A stretch of 64,000 nucleotides of DNA from Methanobacteriota archaeon (GTDB taxonomy: Archaea > Thermoplasmatota > Poseidoniia > Poseidoniales > Poseidoniaceae), in contig PBET01000025.1 of NCBI GenBank assembly GCA_002719815.1, forward strand, positions 1 to 64,000, given 5' to 3'. The notes below the pieces were generated by a model that saw nothing but the letters and a program-made list of their open reading frames with translations, ran no database searches and was not told the origin of the DNA. The position numbers and the translations under genes are program-made. Shown here in pieces: positions 28,183 through 37,473 of the stretch. Positions within the stretch are counted from its first letter, which is position 1; each line of letters starts with the position of its first letter.

Positions 28183-30645
28183 ATGGGATCTCCTCGACTT
28201 CCAGAAAAGCGATGGTCAATTGACCTTGAAAAGAAAATCCAAGAAGAACATTACGCTGATGAATCCGTTTATCAGAATCGTTACGGCTTCAAACCACACA
28301 GTGGTAAACCACTCTTCGTAATCGACACACCCCCACCATATCCATCAGGCACCTGGCATATTGGCGCTGTTGCACAATATTCGATGATCGATGTTCTCGC
28401 TCGTTCGCAGCGATTACTCGGAAAAGAAGTCTACTTTCCTTGGGGTGTTGACAGAAACGGCATCAACATTGAGTTCACAGTTGAGAAAAACACCAAACGA
28501 AAGATGAAGACGTATGATCGAGAGGAATTTCTCGAACTTTGTCGCGAAACCATCGAAACCTTCACGCAAGCGATGCGAAAAACTGCAGCTCGTGTTGGTT
28601 TGTCCTGTGATTTTGCAGCTGAGTACCTCACAGATGCCCCAGATTATCGGTCGGTTACACAATCCATTTTCATTGAGCTTTTCAAGAAAGGCGACATTAT
28701 AGAGGACTTGCGTCCGAACATCTACGACCCTGTTGAAGGGACGACCATCGCTGATGCGGAAGTCGAGCGAATCAGCCGCATGACGAAACTTGTTGATGTG
28801 CGTTGGAAAACCGAAGAAGGCGAGGAGCTCATCATATCCACAACACGACCTGAACTGATCTGTGCTTGTGGGGTTGTCGTGGTCCATCCTGATGATGAAC
28901 GATATCAACACCTCATCGGTCAACGTGCGGTATTGCCGATGCCAGTTAACGGCCGTGAACATAGCGTTGAAATTCAAACCCACCCTTCGGTCAAATCTGA
29001 ATTCGGAAGTGGAATTCTGATGGTCTGTTCGTTTGGTGACCAAAACGACGTTGCTGTGTTCAGGGAATTGGGTTTAACGCCTTTCCAAGCCATCGATTTG
29101 AATGGTTGTATGACCTCGATTGCAGGACCACTTGAGGGATTATCTGTACTGGAAGCAAGAGCAAAAGCCATTGAAACTCTTGATGAAGAAAACAACCTCG
29201 TTGCCGTCGAGGAACGACAGCAAGAAGTACCTGTCTCAGAGCGTGGAAAGAATCCTGTTGAGATTATCCTTCTCAAGGAATGGTATGTACGTCAAACACA
29301 CATACAGGACAAGATGCTTGAATTGATCGAAGAGATTGAATTCCATCCTCCACGGAATCTACAGTTCTTATTGGATTGGATGGAAAACATCAGCATCGAT
29401 TGGCCAATATCTCGACGTCGATGGTATCATACTGAGATTCCAATTTGGTATTCAGAAGATGAGGAACACATCATCGTCCCACCAGCAGGAACATACGTTC
29501 AACCATGGAAGGACTCGCCTCCAGAAGGCTCGCGCGTACTGAACCGTGAAACGAGAGAGGACATCGGAGCCTACGATGACTTGCGCCAGGACTTAGGAGA
29601 TGTCCAAGGCGAGAAAAAAGTGTTTGATACATGGATGGATTCATCAAATTCGAATCTCTTCGTTAGTGGTTATTTGAACCAACCAGAAGTTTTCGACAAG
29701 GCTTTTCCGACGTCGCTACGACCTCAAGGAAAAGAAATTGTCCGCACATGGCTTTACTACACGTTGCTCAAATCTGCATTGCTACTTGACAAGCCTGGTT
29801 TCAAGCATGTTTGGATCGATGGCCTCGGTATGGATCCATGGGGTCGTAAGATGTCAAAATCTCTCGGCAATGGGATTGATGCAGATAGCGTCCTTGAATG
29901 TGGAGCAGGTGGACGAACTGGCTCATGGAAAGTTCGTGGACCTGAGAAGTCAGTTAGCCTCAAGGCCAGTAAAATTGGAAGTGAATGTTTCCGCTTATGG
30001 AAGGCATGTGAAGCACAGGTCGGTGACGATTTCCACATCAATCCTGAAGAGATCGAATCGAAATACTTCGGTGTTCTAACGAAAATCTTCAATGTTGCTC
30101 GATTTGCAAGCCAATTTGAATCACCGAATCAGGAACCATCAACTCCTTATCCCATTGAAGATCAATGGATTCAATCTGAATTCGCTGCAATGATGTCAAC
30201 CGTTGAACACGCTTGGAAAAACCTCGACATCTACACTGCAACACAAGCTTTGAAGACCTTTGGAACAGGTGTTTTACCTTCGCACTGGCTTGAAATGGCC
30301 AAATCTCGTCTCTATGATGGTGATGAGCATGCTGCATGGACCATCCATCGAATTCTTCGTGATTTCTTGGCAGCATTTAGCCCAGTTTGTCCCTTCTTCT
30401 GCCACCATATATCGATGACCTTGTATGGATCGAGTTCAGTTGATGTCGATGCCTTCCCAGAACTTCCTCCAATGCAGGAAGAATTGAATGCCAAGACTTC
30501 CTTCATCGAAGCATTCAACAGCGAAGTATGGAAGACCAAATCTGAACAAGGAATTTCACTCAAATCAGAGATTGAAGATATTGAGATTCCAGAGACACTC
30601 GAAGCATTCCGGAGCATACTTACTCGGATGCATAATTTACTCTGA
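28183..30645 (+). CDS. valS: Valyl-tRNA synthetase
   Basis: 'FVIDTPPPYPSGTWHIGAV', 'YFPWGVDRNGINIE', 'ISRRRWYHTEIPIWY', 'GRKMSKSLGNGID'. Start at ATG 28183 rather than ORF start 28009. Confidence 0.92.
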   Translation: MGSPRLPEKRWSIDLEKKIQEEHYADESVYQNRYGFKPHSGKPLFVIDTPPPYPSGTWHIGAVAQYSMIDVLARSQRLLGKEVYFPWGVDRNGINIEFTVEKNTKRKMKTYDREEFLELCRETIETFTQAMRKTAARVGLSCDFAAEYLTDAPDYRSVTQSIFIELFKKGDIIEDLRPNIYDPVEGTTIADAEVERISRMTKLVDVRWKTEEGEELIISTTRPELICACGVVVVHPDDERYQHLIGQRAVLPMPVNGREHSVEIQTHPSVKSEFGSGILMVCSFGDQNDVAVFRELGLTPFQAIDLNGCMTSIAGPLEGLSVLEARAKAIETLDEENNLVAVEERQQEVPVSERGKNPVEIILLKEWYVRQTHIQDKMLELIEEIEFHPPRNLQFLLDWMENISIDWPISRRRWYHTEIPIWYSEDEEHIIVPPAGTYVQPWKDSPPEGSRVLNRETREDIGAYDDLRQDLGDVQGEKKVFDTWMDSSNSNLFVSGYLNQPEVFDKAFPTSLRPQGKEIVRTWLYYTLLKSALLLDKPGFKHVWIDGLGMDPWGRKMSKSLGNGIDADSVLECGAGGRTGSWKVRGPEKSVSLKASKIGSECFRLWKACEAQVGDDFHINPEEIESKYFGVLTKIFNVARFASQFESPNQEPSTPYPIEDQWIQSEFAAMMSTVEHAWKNLDIYTATQALKTFGTGVLPSHWLEMAKSRLYDGDEHAAWTIHRILRDFLAAFSPVCPFFCHHISMTLYGSSSVDVDAFPELPPMQEELNAKTSFIEAFNSEVWKTKSEQGISLKSEIEDIEIPETLEAFRSILTRMHNLL

Positions 30646-31782
30646 TTCCTCAAAGACGAGTGTCGTTTGCTTGGAGTCCAAGGCTTCAAGTTGACCTAAG
30701 CGAAATCCGATGAGGCGTATCTTTTCTTCTTGATGGACATTTTCTGCAAACAGACGACGCACTTGTCGCAAGAACACCTCAGTATCATCCATTGCAACAG
30801 GTATTGACCTGCCATGCGTGTGTGTTTCAAAGCCAGTGTAGCGGATTTTGACTTCAGCTAATCGTCCTGCAATACCTTCCAATTGTGCCTTTTTGAGAAC
30901 ACCAATTGTCAATTGTTCAAGAACGTCGAGAACGTGTTCATGGTCGCTTTGATCGACTGAAAAAGTTCGCTCTTTCCCAATCGATCTTCGCGAACGTAAT
31001 GGGCTTACCTCATTTGAGGTCGAACCTTCAACAACTCGCAGAATCCATGATGCGAAGCGATGCGAGGTCATTCTTGCAAGTGCGAGTTCTCCAAGTTCGA
31101 CGGCTTCATCCATCGTTGTAATCCCCCATTCTGCGAGAACATTCGCTGTTTTCGGACCAATTCCCGGCACATCACGAACGGATCTTGATTCAAAGAACGC
31201 TTGAATTTCATCTGGAAGAACTCGATGAATTCCATTCGGCTTGTTAACCTCGGATGACATTTTTGCAATGATTCGTGTTGATCCAATCCCGAACGAAGCA
31301 GTGAGACCTACTTTTGCTTGAATCGCTCGTTGCAATCGACGTGCAAGCGCCATCGCTTCATCCCAATCTCCATCCACTTTTTCTGAAACATCCAAGTATG
31401 CTTCATCGATACTTGCTTGTTCAAACGTATCTGCATCGTTTCGAAGAATCTTCATGACACGGCGCGAAGCCATCGAATACAACGAGCGAGTTCCTCGGAT
31501 GAAACGTGCAGGTCCGAATGGGTGACCTGGACAGCGCCGCCATGCCTCAGAAATCGGCATAGCAGAACGCACACCATATTCACGTGCTGCATAATTGCAC
31601 GTTGAAACAATGCCACGACCCCTTCCTTGCATTGGATCTGAGCCAATAATCAGAGGCTCATCTTCAGGAAATCCATGATGAAGAATCTCGACCGATGCAA
31701 AAAAGGCATCGAGATCGCAATGGATGATGATTCGCTCCTTGCCCACAACTCCACACACTTGGCGATAGTGTTTGAAATTCAT
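30637..31782 (-). CDS. dinB: DNA polymerase IV, Y-family
   Basis: 'IIHCDLDAFFASVEILHH', 'CNYAAREYGVRSAMPISEAWRRCP', 'SIDEAYLDVS', 'SFGIGSTRIIAKMSSEVNKPNGI', 'VPGIGPKTANVL'. Confidence 0.95.
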   Translation of the reverse strand: MNFKHYRQVCGVVGKERIIIHCDLDAFFASVEILHHGFPEDEPLIIGSDPMQGRGRGIVSTCNYAAREYGVRSAMPISEAWRRCPGHPFGPARFIRGTRSLYSMASRRVMKILRNDADTFEQASIDEAYLDVSEKVDGDWDEAMALARRLQRAIQAKVGLTASFGIGSTRIIAKMSSEVNKPNGIHRVLPDEIQAFFESRSVRDVPGIGPKTANVLAEWGITTMDEAVELGELALARMTSHRFASWILRVVEGSTSNEVSPLRSRRSIGKERTFSVDQSDHEHVLDVLEQLTIGVLKKAQLEGIAGRLAEVKIRYTGFETHTHGRSIPVAMDDTEVFLRQVRRLFAENVHQEEKIRLIGFRLGQLEALDSKQTTLVFEESE

Positions 31783-31852
31783 CCTTCACTTTTCCATTAC
31801 CCTCTAGGAAAATACTGTGGTTTGATTTCGATGATTGGCAATACTCGGTGAG

Positions 31853-32530
31853 ATGATGCTTCCACTACGACAGAACATACGAGAATTGCAACTTCCTTCG
31901 AACGGTATTACGTTGCTTGAAGGGCCAGGATATTTTGGCAAGGATGTTCGCATTGTAGCACAACATTGGACCACTACATTCCTCTCTGAAGGACATGCAA
32001 TACATTGGATTGATGGAAGCAATCGATTTGACCCAACTCGGTTTTTTTCTTCCCTCCGATCACGTAATTGTAACATTGAGGATGGTATGCGACGACTGTA
32101 CATTGGACGTGGATTCACACTCCATCAACTCCATGCCCTCATCATGCGAGTTCGCCATGAAGTTGTACTCACGAAAGCCTCGATGGTTGTGATCGATGGC
32201 ATCATGACGATGTTCCTTGATGAACAAATCAAACGTTTTGAAGCTCGTTCGATCTTACGACATTGTTTAGCGATGTTGCAAGATGTAGCCACCCAGTGCC
32301 CAGTTATTGTGCTCGATGGCCAGGCCACATCGAACATTCATCGACAACTTAAGCAAACCATGCGTCCATATCTTAACCACCAATTACGAGCAACTTGGGA
32401 AGACAAAAAACACAGAAAACTCAAGTTTTCAAGTACCAATGGTCACGTCATATTGGATCTGAATTCAAAACAAACCCATGAAGGAATACGACAACTTCAG
32501 GCATTTACATCCACTGATCCAATCGAGTGA
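31853..32530 (+). CDS. RecA-fold ATPase-like protein of unknown function
   Basis: P-loop-like 'LLEGPGYFGKD', Walker B-like 'ASMVVIDGI', RecA-like spacing ('LYIGRGFTLHQLHALI'); lies between dinB and polB2. Confidence 0.55.
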   Translation: MMLPLRQNIRELQLPSNGITLLEGPGYFGKDVRIVAQHWTTTFLSEGHAIHWIDGSNRFDPTRFFSSLRSRNCNIEDGMRRLYIGRGFTLHQLHALIMRVRHEVVLTKASMVVIDGIMTMFLDEQIKRFEARSILRHCLAMLQDVATQCPVIVLDGQATSNIHRQLKQTMRPYLNHQLRATWEDKKHRKLKFSSTNGHVILDLNSKQTHEGIRQLQAFTSTDPIE

Positions 32531-34901
32531 TGTTGGCCTTGACAAGATCGTCCTCGGACCAACCAAAGGGGGAAAGAATGGCCCAAATTGCTCGGATTGC
32601 AAGTTGACGATAGTGTTGAACATCGATCCGACGAGGAATGTTCTGTCGATCATTCAACTCACGAGCAAGAACGACGCGTTCGAGAGGATTTTTCGGATTT
32701 CTCGTGCAAACAATGAATCGCACTTTCGATGCTAATTCAAGCGGAAAACCAAGTGCTTCTGAGCGTTGATATGCTAACATTGCAACGGTCTGAGTTGAAT
32801 GTAGAGAGGGCTTTCGAGAAAGCCGTTGTGCAATCACCAGTTCCTCTGGCGATACTCGATGATGCTCTAATTGATTCAGCGCATCAATGAGGAGATTTCG
32901 GACACGACATTGAACCCGATAACTTGGGACACCATCCACCAAATCTTCAGTTTCAGCAAGCATTTCCAAGGCATGTTGTTGCAGTTGAGCAATCCATGAA
33001 CATGTTGAATGTTGGCGTAATTCAAGCCCACGTATCTTCAATCCATCACTCCCATACGCCCAATACTTGGTCAACGACCCTCCATTGTGCATCCGGCTTG
33101 GAACAAAAGCAATGCATCGATATGTCGCCTCATACTCGAGAGGAATTCCTGTCATCTCGTGAACATGTTGTGCAAGTTCCATTGCAGAAGTATGCTGCTC
33201 ATCAAGCGTACGTTCTTTTGTATCTTGAATCCAAATCGAGTCAACGATTGCATGGAGAACATTCCAACCACGTTTTTGTGCCTGTTCAATCGTTTGCAAT
33301 AGGATTTCACGAGCCCATGCACAAATGGCTTCATGAGCTTCAATTCGCCCGAATCGAGCGTTTCGATAACCCGTATATCCAAAACACGTGACAAGAAGCC
33401 ATTTCAGTGCGTTCTGTTGACGATCAGCAGCATCGCCTTTCTGCACAATTTGTTGCTTGAGTCGACGGCGACGTTCAATCAGGGGAGCAACGACACGCCC
33501 AAGAAATCCATGCACTCGGCCACATGTATGCGTCGTTAATTCTGGCACTTTGAATGCACTTGTATGCCGTTGAGGAAACGCAAGACTTGCTGACTTCCAC
33601 TGATTCCCATGCATTTGGAATCGCTTTTTGGCTTGATCAGGGTGAAGTGGTAAAGGCGTATTGTTCTCAATCGGTTGGCAACAGCTGCAATTGAGTGTTT
33701 CAGGCGAGATATTGCGTGTTGCAATGATGCTTGGAAAAAGACTGGCGAAATCCAATTCAATCACATTCGCATAAACACCTGGTTGACTATCAAGGTAAAG
33801 TCCACCACGATCAGATTGCAGTAAATCCCACGCAGATTTTGTATCCTCTGGACGGGTTTTTTTCCAAGGGACAAGAACACCGTCTTCCATCGCCACTCTG
33901 TATTGTATTGCACTGATCACCGACCCAGGAGACTTTCTTGCTGCATCGCTCATCCGAGTCGCTGAAACACTGGCAAGTTCATACAGCCCATCAAGACCTC
34001 CTTCTCGAAACATGAAACTTGAGGATAAATCGATGTGGATTCGTCCTTCAATTGGAAACTGTGGATCACTCCGCAACACCTGGCCATACGATGAAAGGAT
34101 TCGAGTTGTACCAAGTTGACGCAATGGTGTCTGATTTCGACCTAAACAAAGGACAGAACCCTGGGCCTCAAGATGTGCAAGAAGATGTGGAAAAGCCTGC
34201 GTATTCCCACGTAACGAGAGAATAAGATCCGGATCGTATTGTTGAAACCATTGCTCGATTTCACGAAGAGAACGTTCATTGTCAAGCGTGAAGCGCCTTT
34301 CATCACCCGTAACATTTCCTGATGAATCACAGGGTGTGAGAAGAAGTGTCGTTGCTTGGTGGAGCATAACCGAACGTTGCTCAGTACGTTCGAGACCCAC
34401 TTCCAATCGACAGCAACGCCACGCTCGTCGATCTATCTCTTGGTCATAGAGTAGCAATTGATTTTCATGCAGTCGTACTGCTGAACCAATGGTCAATCGT
34501 TTTGCCGTCAGATATTGTTGCTCAGGAAGTAAATCAACGGAGTAGAGCGTAAAACGAATATGGCCTCCACGAGCATCGATGTGCTCTGCGATCGAACGTA
34601 GCGTTGCACATGATTGAAGCGTCAGAGCGAGCATGCGTTGTCGATCTTGGGAACCTAATTCCGTTCGTTTTGTTTCGAATGCATAGGATTGAATTCCATA
34701 CTTCGTACGGACTTCGGGTTGCCATAACCAATCGAGAAGGTGGTGAAGATGCTTCGACTCCCCTGCCACATGAAGTGTTGGCATCCAAGCTTCACGATAG
34801 GAAAACACCGTTCCATTATGGGAAATAATCCAAACGATCATCTCTTGTTGTGCTGAGCAAAGATGTGCATCAAAGACCCAACCAATGCGTTCATTCGTCA
34901 T
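32505..34901 (-). CDS. polB2: B-family DNA polymerase, PolB2-like
   Basis: Motif A 'ELDFASLFPSIIATRNISPETL', motif B region 'KWLLVTCFGYTGYRNARFGRIEAHE', motif C region 'HAIVDSIWI'; exonuclease motifs degraded. Start at internal Met (MTNERIGW). Confidence 0.85.
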   Translation of the reverse strand: MTNERIGWVFDAHLCSAQQEMIVWIISHNGTVFSYREAWMPTLHVAGESKHLHHLLDWLWQPEVRTKYGIQSYAFETKRTELGSQDRQRMLALTLQSCATLRSIAEHIDARGGHIRFTLYSVDLLPEQQYLTAKRLTIGSAVRLHENQLLLYDQEIDRRAWRCCRLEVGLERTEQRSVMLHQATTLLLTPCDSSGNVTGDERRFTLDNERSLREIEQWFQQYDPDLILSLRGNTQAFPHLLAHLEAQGSVLCLGRNQTPLRQLGTTRILSSYGQVLRSDPQFPIEGRIHIDLSSSFMFREGGLDGLYELASVSATRMSDAARKSPGSVISAIQYRVAMEDGVLVPWKKTRPEDTKSAWDLLQSDRGGLYLDSQPGVYANVIELDFASLFPSIIATRNISPETLNCSCCQPIENNTPLPLHPDQAKKRFQMHGNQWKSASLAFPQRHTSAFKVPELTTHTCGRVHGFLGRVVAPLIERRRRLKQQIVQKGDAADRQQNALKWLLVTCFGYTGYRNARFGRIEAHEAICAWAREILLQTIEQAQKRGWNVLHAIVDSIWIQDTKERTLDEQHTSAMELAQHVHEMTGIPLEYEATYRCIAFVPSRMHNGGSLTKYWAYGSDGLKIRGLELRQHSTCSWIAQLQQHALEMLAETEDLVDGVPSYRVQCRVRNLLIDALNQLEHHRVSPEELVIAQRLSRKPSLHSTQTVAMLAYQRSEALGFPLELASKVRFIVCTRNPKNPLERVVLARELNDRQNIPRRIDVQHYRQLAIRAIWAILSPFGWSEDDLVKANITRLDQWM

Positions 34902-35205
34902 CGTCTCCACCACGAATCGAGACGTGTTGTTGAAGCAGGAGGACTTGTTGTTCAAGTAATTGAATTCGTTTGTATGCGCCAACAATCATCGACAAGAGCA
35001 TCGGTTTCCACGTCTCGTGAGCAGGAAGCATGCCGCCTGCTGCTCGACGATGACGCACATCATCGAGCATAGCATCAAACTGTTTTCGATCTTCTTCAGA
35101 AAGAGCTCGCCGATACGGCACCAGCATCTCAATTTCCTGTTCGACACGCCCTCTCCACGTTGGTACGGTTCTTCCCATGCACGTGGAACGACACACCATA
35201 GGCAA
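34891..35205 (-). CDS. Small helical hypothetical protein immediately upstream of polB2
   Basis: 104-aa ORF ('LSEEDRKQFDAMLDDVRHRRAAGGMLPAHETWKPMLLSMIVGAYKRIQLLEQQVLLLQQ'); 11-bp overlap with the polB2 start. Confidence 0.6.
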   Translation of the reverse strand: MPMVCRSTCMGRTVPTWRGRVEQEIEMLVPYRRALSEEDRKQFDAMLDDVRHRRAAGGMLPAHETWKPMLLSMIVGAYKRIQLLEQQVLLLQQHVSIRGGDDDE

Positions 35206-35241
35206 GACTTCTGAGAACCCCTTTTGAAAAGTGAAAATGGT

Positions 35242-36228
35242 TCAGGAAAGTGCATCACGATTGACAGTGGTATCAGCGATACCTCCGTGAAGAACCGTAA
35301 GAACTGCTTCAGCAATATCCAAGCCGACACGATGTTGCGCTTCGATGGTTGCTGCCCCAATGTGGGGTGTTCCGTGGAAATTCATGTGTTCAAGCAGAGG
35401 AGAGGCGGGGTCAACTGGCTCATGTTCGAAAACATCGAGGGCCAAGGAGGTTAACTGCCCGCTGTTCAGGGCTGCAAGGGCGGCATCTTCGTCGACAATG
35501 CCTCCCCGGGCGCAGTTGACAATGTGATTCCCGCATTTGAGATTAAATGGATCGACACCAGGCATCATGCTGATTCTCTTGTGATTGATGAGATGATGGG
35601 TTTCATCCGTAAGGTTGCAATGGACGGTGATGTGTGTGCATGTTTTGAACAGGTTATCGACGTTTTTATGCATGGTGACGCCCACTTTCTTTGCAACGCT
35701 TAATGGAAGGTATGGATCGTAAGAATGAACCTCCATTCCGAAAGCTTGTGCGACCTTCGCCACACCTTGTGCAATACGGCCGAATCCGATAAGACCCAAG
35801 CGTTTCCCAAACAATTCTGTACCCTTCAGTTCCTTTTTTGCCCATTGACCGGAACGAAGTGAGCGATCTGCACGAGGAATGAACCGAAGCGAACCTAAGA
35901 GGTGACCGATGGTCAATTCGACAACGCTCTGTGTACTTGCCCGAGGAGCATTGACCACTGGCAGACCCAATCGCGATGCTGCATCAACATCGATGTTGTC
36001 CACGCCGACCCCAGCTCGAGCGATGACTTTCAGCCGAGGTAAGCCTGCTTGCATCATTTCCTCGGATAGTTTTGTTGCACTACGCACGATGACGGCATCA
36101 AATTCTGCGAGGGCCCCATTGACAAGGTCGTCATGTTCGATAAATTCCTGAATGACGTCACACCCAGCATTTTCAAGTTTCTTCACGGCTTCTTTGGCCA
36201 TACCATCCGTTACCGCAACCCTCATCAT
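35242..36228 (-). CDS. serA: D-isomer-specific 2-hydroxyacid / D-3-phosphoglycerate dehydrogenase (short form)
   Basis: 'VIARAGVGVDNIDVDAASRLGLPVVNAP', 'KELKGTELFGKRLGLIGFGRIAQGVAKVA', 'NCARGGIVDEDAALAAL', 'TPHIGAATIEAQHRVG'. Confidence 0.9.
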   Translation of the reverse strand: MMRVAVTDGMAKEAVKKLENAGCDVIQEFIEHDDLVNGALAEFDAVIVRSATKLSEEMMQAGLPRLKVIARAGVGVDNIDVDAASRLGLPVVNAPRASTQSVVELTIGHLLGSLRFIPRADRSLRSGQWAKKELKGTELFGKRLGLIGFGRIAQGVAKVAQAFGMEVHSYDPYLPLSVAKKVGVTMHKNVDNLFKTCTHITVHCNLTDETHHLINHKRISMMPGVDPFNLKCGNHIVNCARGGIVDEDAALAALNSGQLTSLALDVFEHEPVDPASPLLEHMNFHGTPHIGAATIEAQHRVGLDIAEAVLTVLHGGIADTTVNRDALS

Positions 36229-36264
36229 GTTCCAAGGTAATCAATGCGGTGTTAGAACATTGGG

Positions 36265-37473
36265 ATGGAGTTAAAATTTCACAATGGGTTGATAGGAACG
36301 ATAAATCTCGGAGCAAACGGTGAGGCTGTGGCGACTGAACTTGATATTCAAGCACTCGTGTGGGCGCTTGGTATTCTAGCAGTACCTGTCCTGACAGCGA
36401 TTCCATTGCGATTCATATGGCAGTATTGGATTGGCGGAAGTCATGAAGAATCCGAATACAGAACCAATGTTCGCCAAATTATTGATTCGGGCCGTCAACT
36501 TGAAAGTTATCGAAATTCTTTGAATGACGTTGCTCGAAGCCTACGGATTACACCATCTCGGCAACGACTGATTGAAGCCGATATTTTGAATCCGTTATCG
36601 ATATCGCACTTTTTGATTCTTCCAGCATTGTTCATTTTCCCACTGGCATTCATCGTCGCATTACCCGTGATGCTCCTCGGCCTACCTGTGATTCTCTTGG
36701 TCGAGTTTGTTCTCATTCGACAACGAATTCTCATTCGTATCATGAGCTTCATCGAACGAACAATGCATTGGCAAATCATTCACATACCTCAAGCCCATCG
36801 AGGAAACCCTGCCCAAGAGCGAAATTATACTGAATTCTCTCAGCATATTGAACACTTCCATAAGGTTCCCCGAGGTGTTTTCTTAGGTTTGTTTGCATAC
36901 TTGATCGTTCATTGGATTTTCAAATTGGACAACTTTGGGACAGAGATTATTCTTTCTTCACTCTTGTACATCGCATTGTTGGCACTTGTCGGCGTTTTGT
37001 CAACTGCCTTTGAGACAGATCTTGTCTTTGTTGACCCATCGAAAGGGCGGTTGATCCCAATCGATCAATGGGTTGAATCATTGCTCAAGCCACTGGTCGG
37101 CGTTGGTTTGATATTCTTGCTGGGACGAGATTTGCTCGAAGAGGCGAGAGGTGGTAATGCCGCGTTGTTTGCTACAACATTTATCGCCATTCTCTACGGT
37201 GCTGCCATTGTTGGAATTGCTTACCAGTGGGGCTATTCTTCATGGAGAGGGCGTCGAGTTCAGCGAGCGTTCGAACAACAAGTTATCGAAACACTCGACC
37301 CATTATCCTACGACTTGACGCGAAGTAAGGGCCGAATCGAATTCATTGTCCGTAAGCCGATGGCTGAGCGACTACAAGAGATTGAGGAAATTCATACTGG
37401 ACAGTTGACCTTCGAAGATCTTGATTCGATGCCAAGGAGTGCGCCAAAGGAAGCGCCACAGAATCCACTCTAA
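36265..37473 (+). CDS. Hypothetical multi-pass membrane protein
   Basis: TM segments 'LVWALGILAVPVLTAIPLRFI', 'FLILPALFIFPLAFIVALPVMLLGLPVILLVEFVLI', 'FATTFIAILYGAAIVGIAYQWG'. Confidence 0.7.
   Translation: MELKFHNGLIGTINLGANGEAVATELDIQALVWALGILAVPVLTAIPLRFIWQYWIGGSHEESEYRTNVRQIIDSGRQLESYRNSLNDVARSLRITPSRQRLIEADILNPLSISHFLILPALFIFPLAFIVALPVMLLGLPVILLVEFVLIRQRILIRIMSFIERTMHWQIIHIPQAHRGNPAQERNYTEFSQHIEHFHKVPRGVFLGLFAYLIVHWIFKLDNFGTEIILSSLLYIALLALVGVLSTAFETDLVFVDPSKGRLIPIDQWVESLLKPLVGVGLIFLLGRDLLEEARGGNAALFATTFIAILYGAAIVGIAYQWGYSSWRGRRVQRAFEQQVIETLDPLSYDLTRSKGRIEFIVRKPMAERLQEIEEIHTGQLTFEDLDSMPRSAPKEAPQNPL

Noticed and set aside
28414-29043. 209-aa minus-strand ORF inside valS
   Set aside because: Antisense to a well-conserved synthetase with no recognisable protein motif.
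31618-31782. DinB C-terminus/N-terminus checked for a PCNA-binding PIP box; C-terminal 'QTTLVFEE' is loosely PIP-like
   Set aside because: Lacks the paired aromatics of a canonical QxxLxxFF motif; not strong enough to report.
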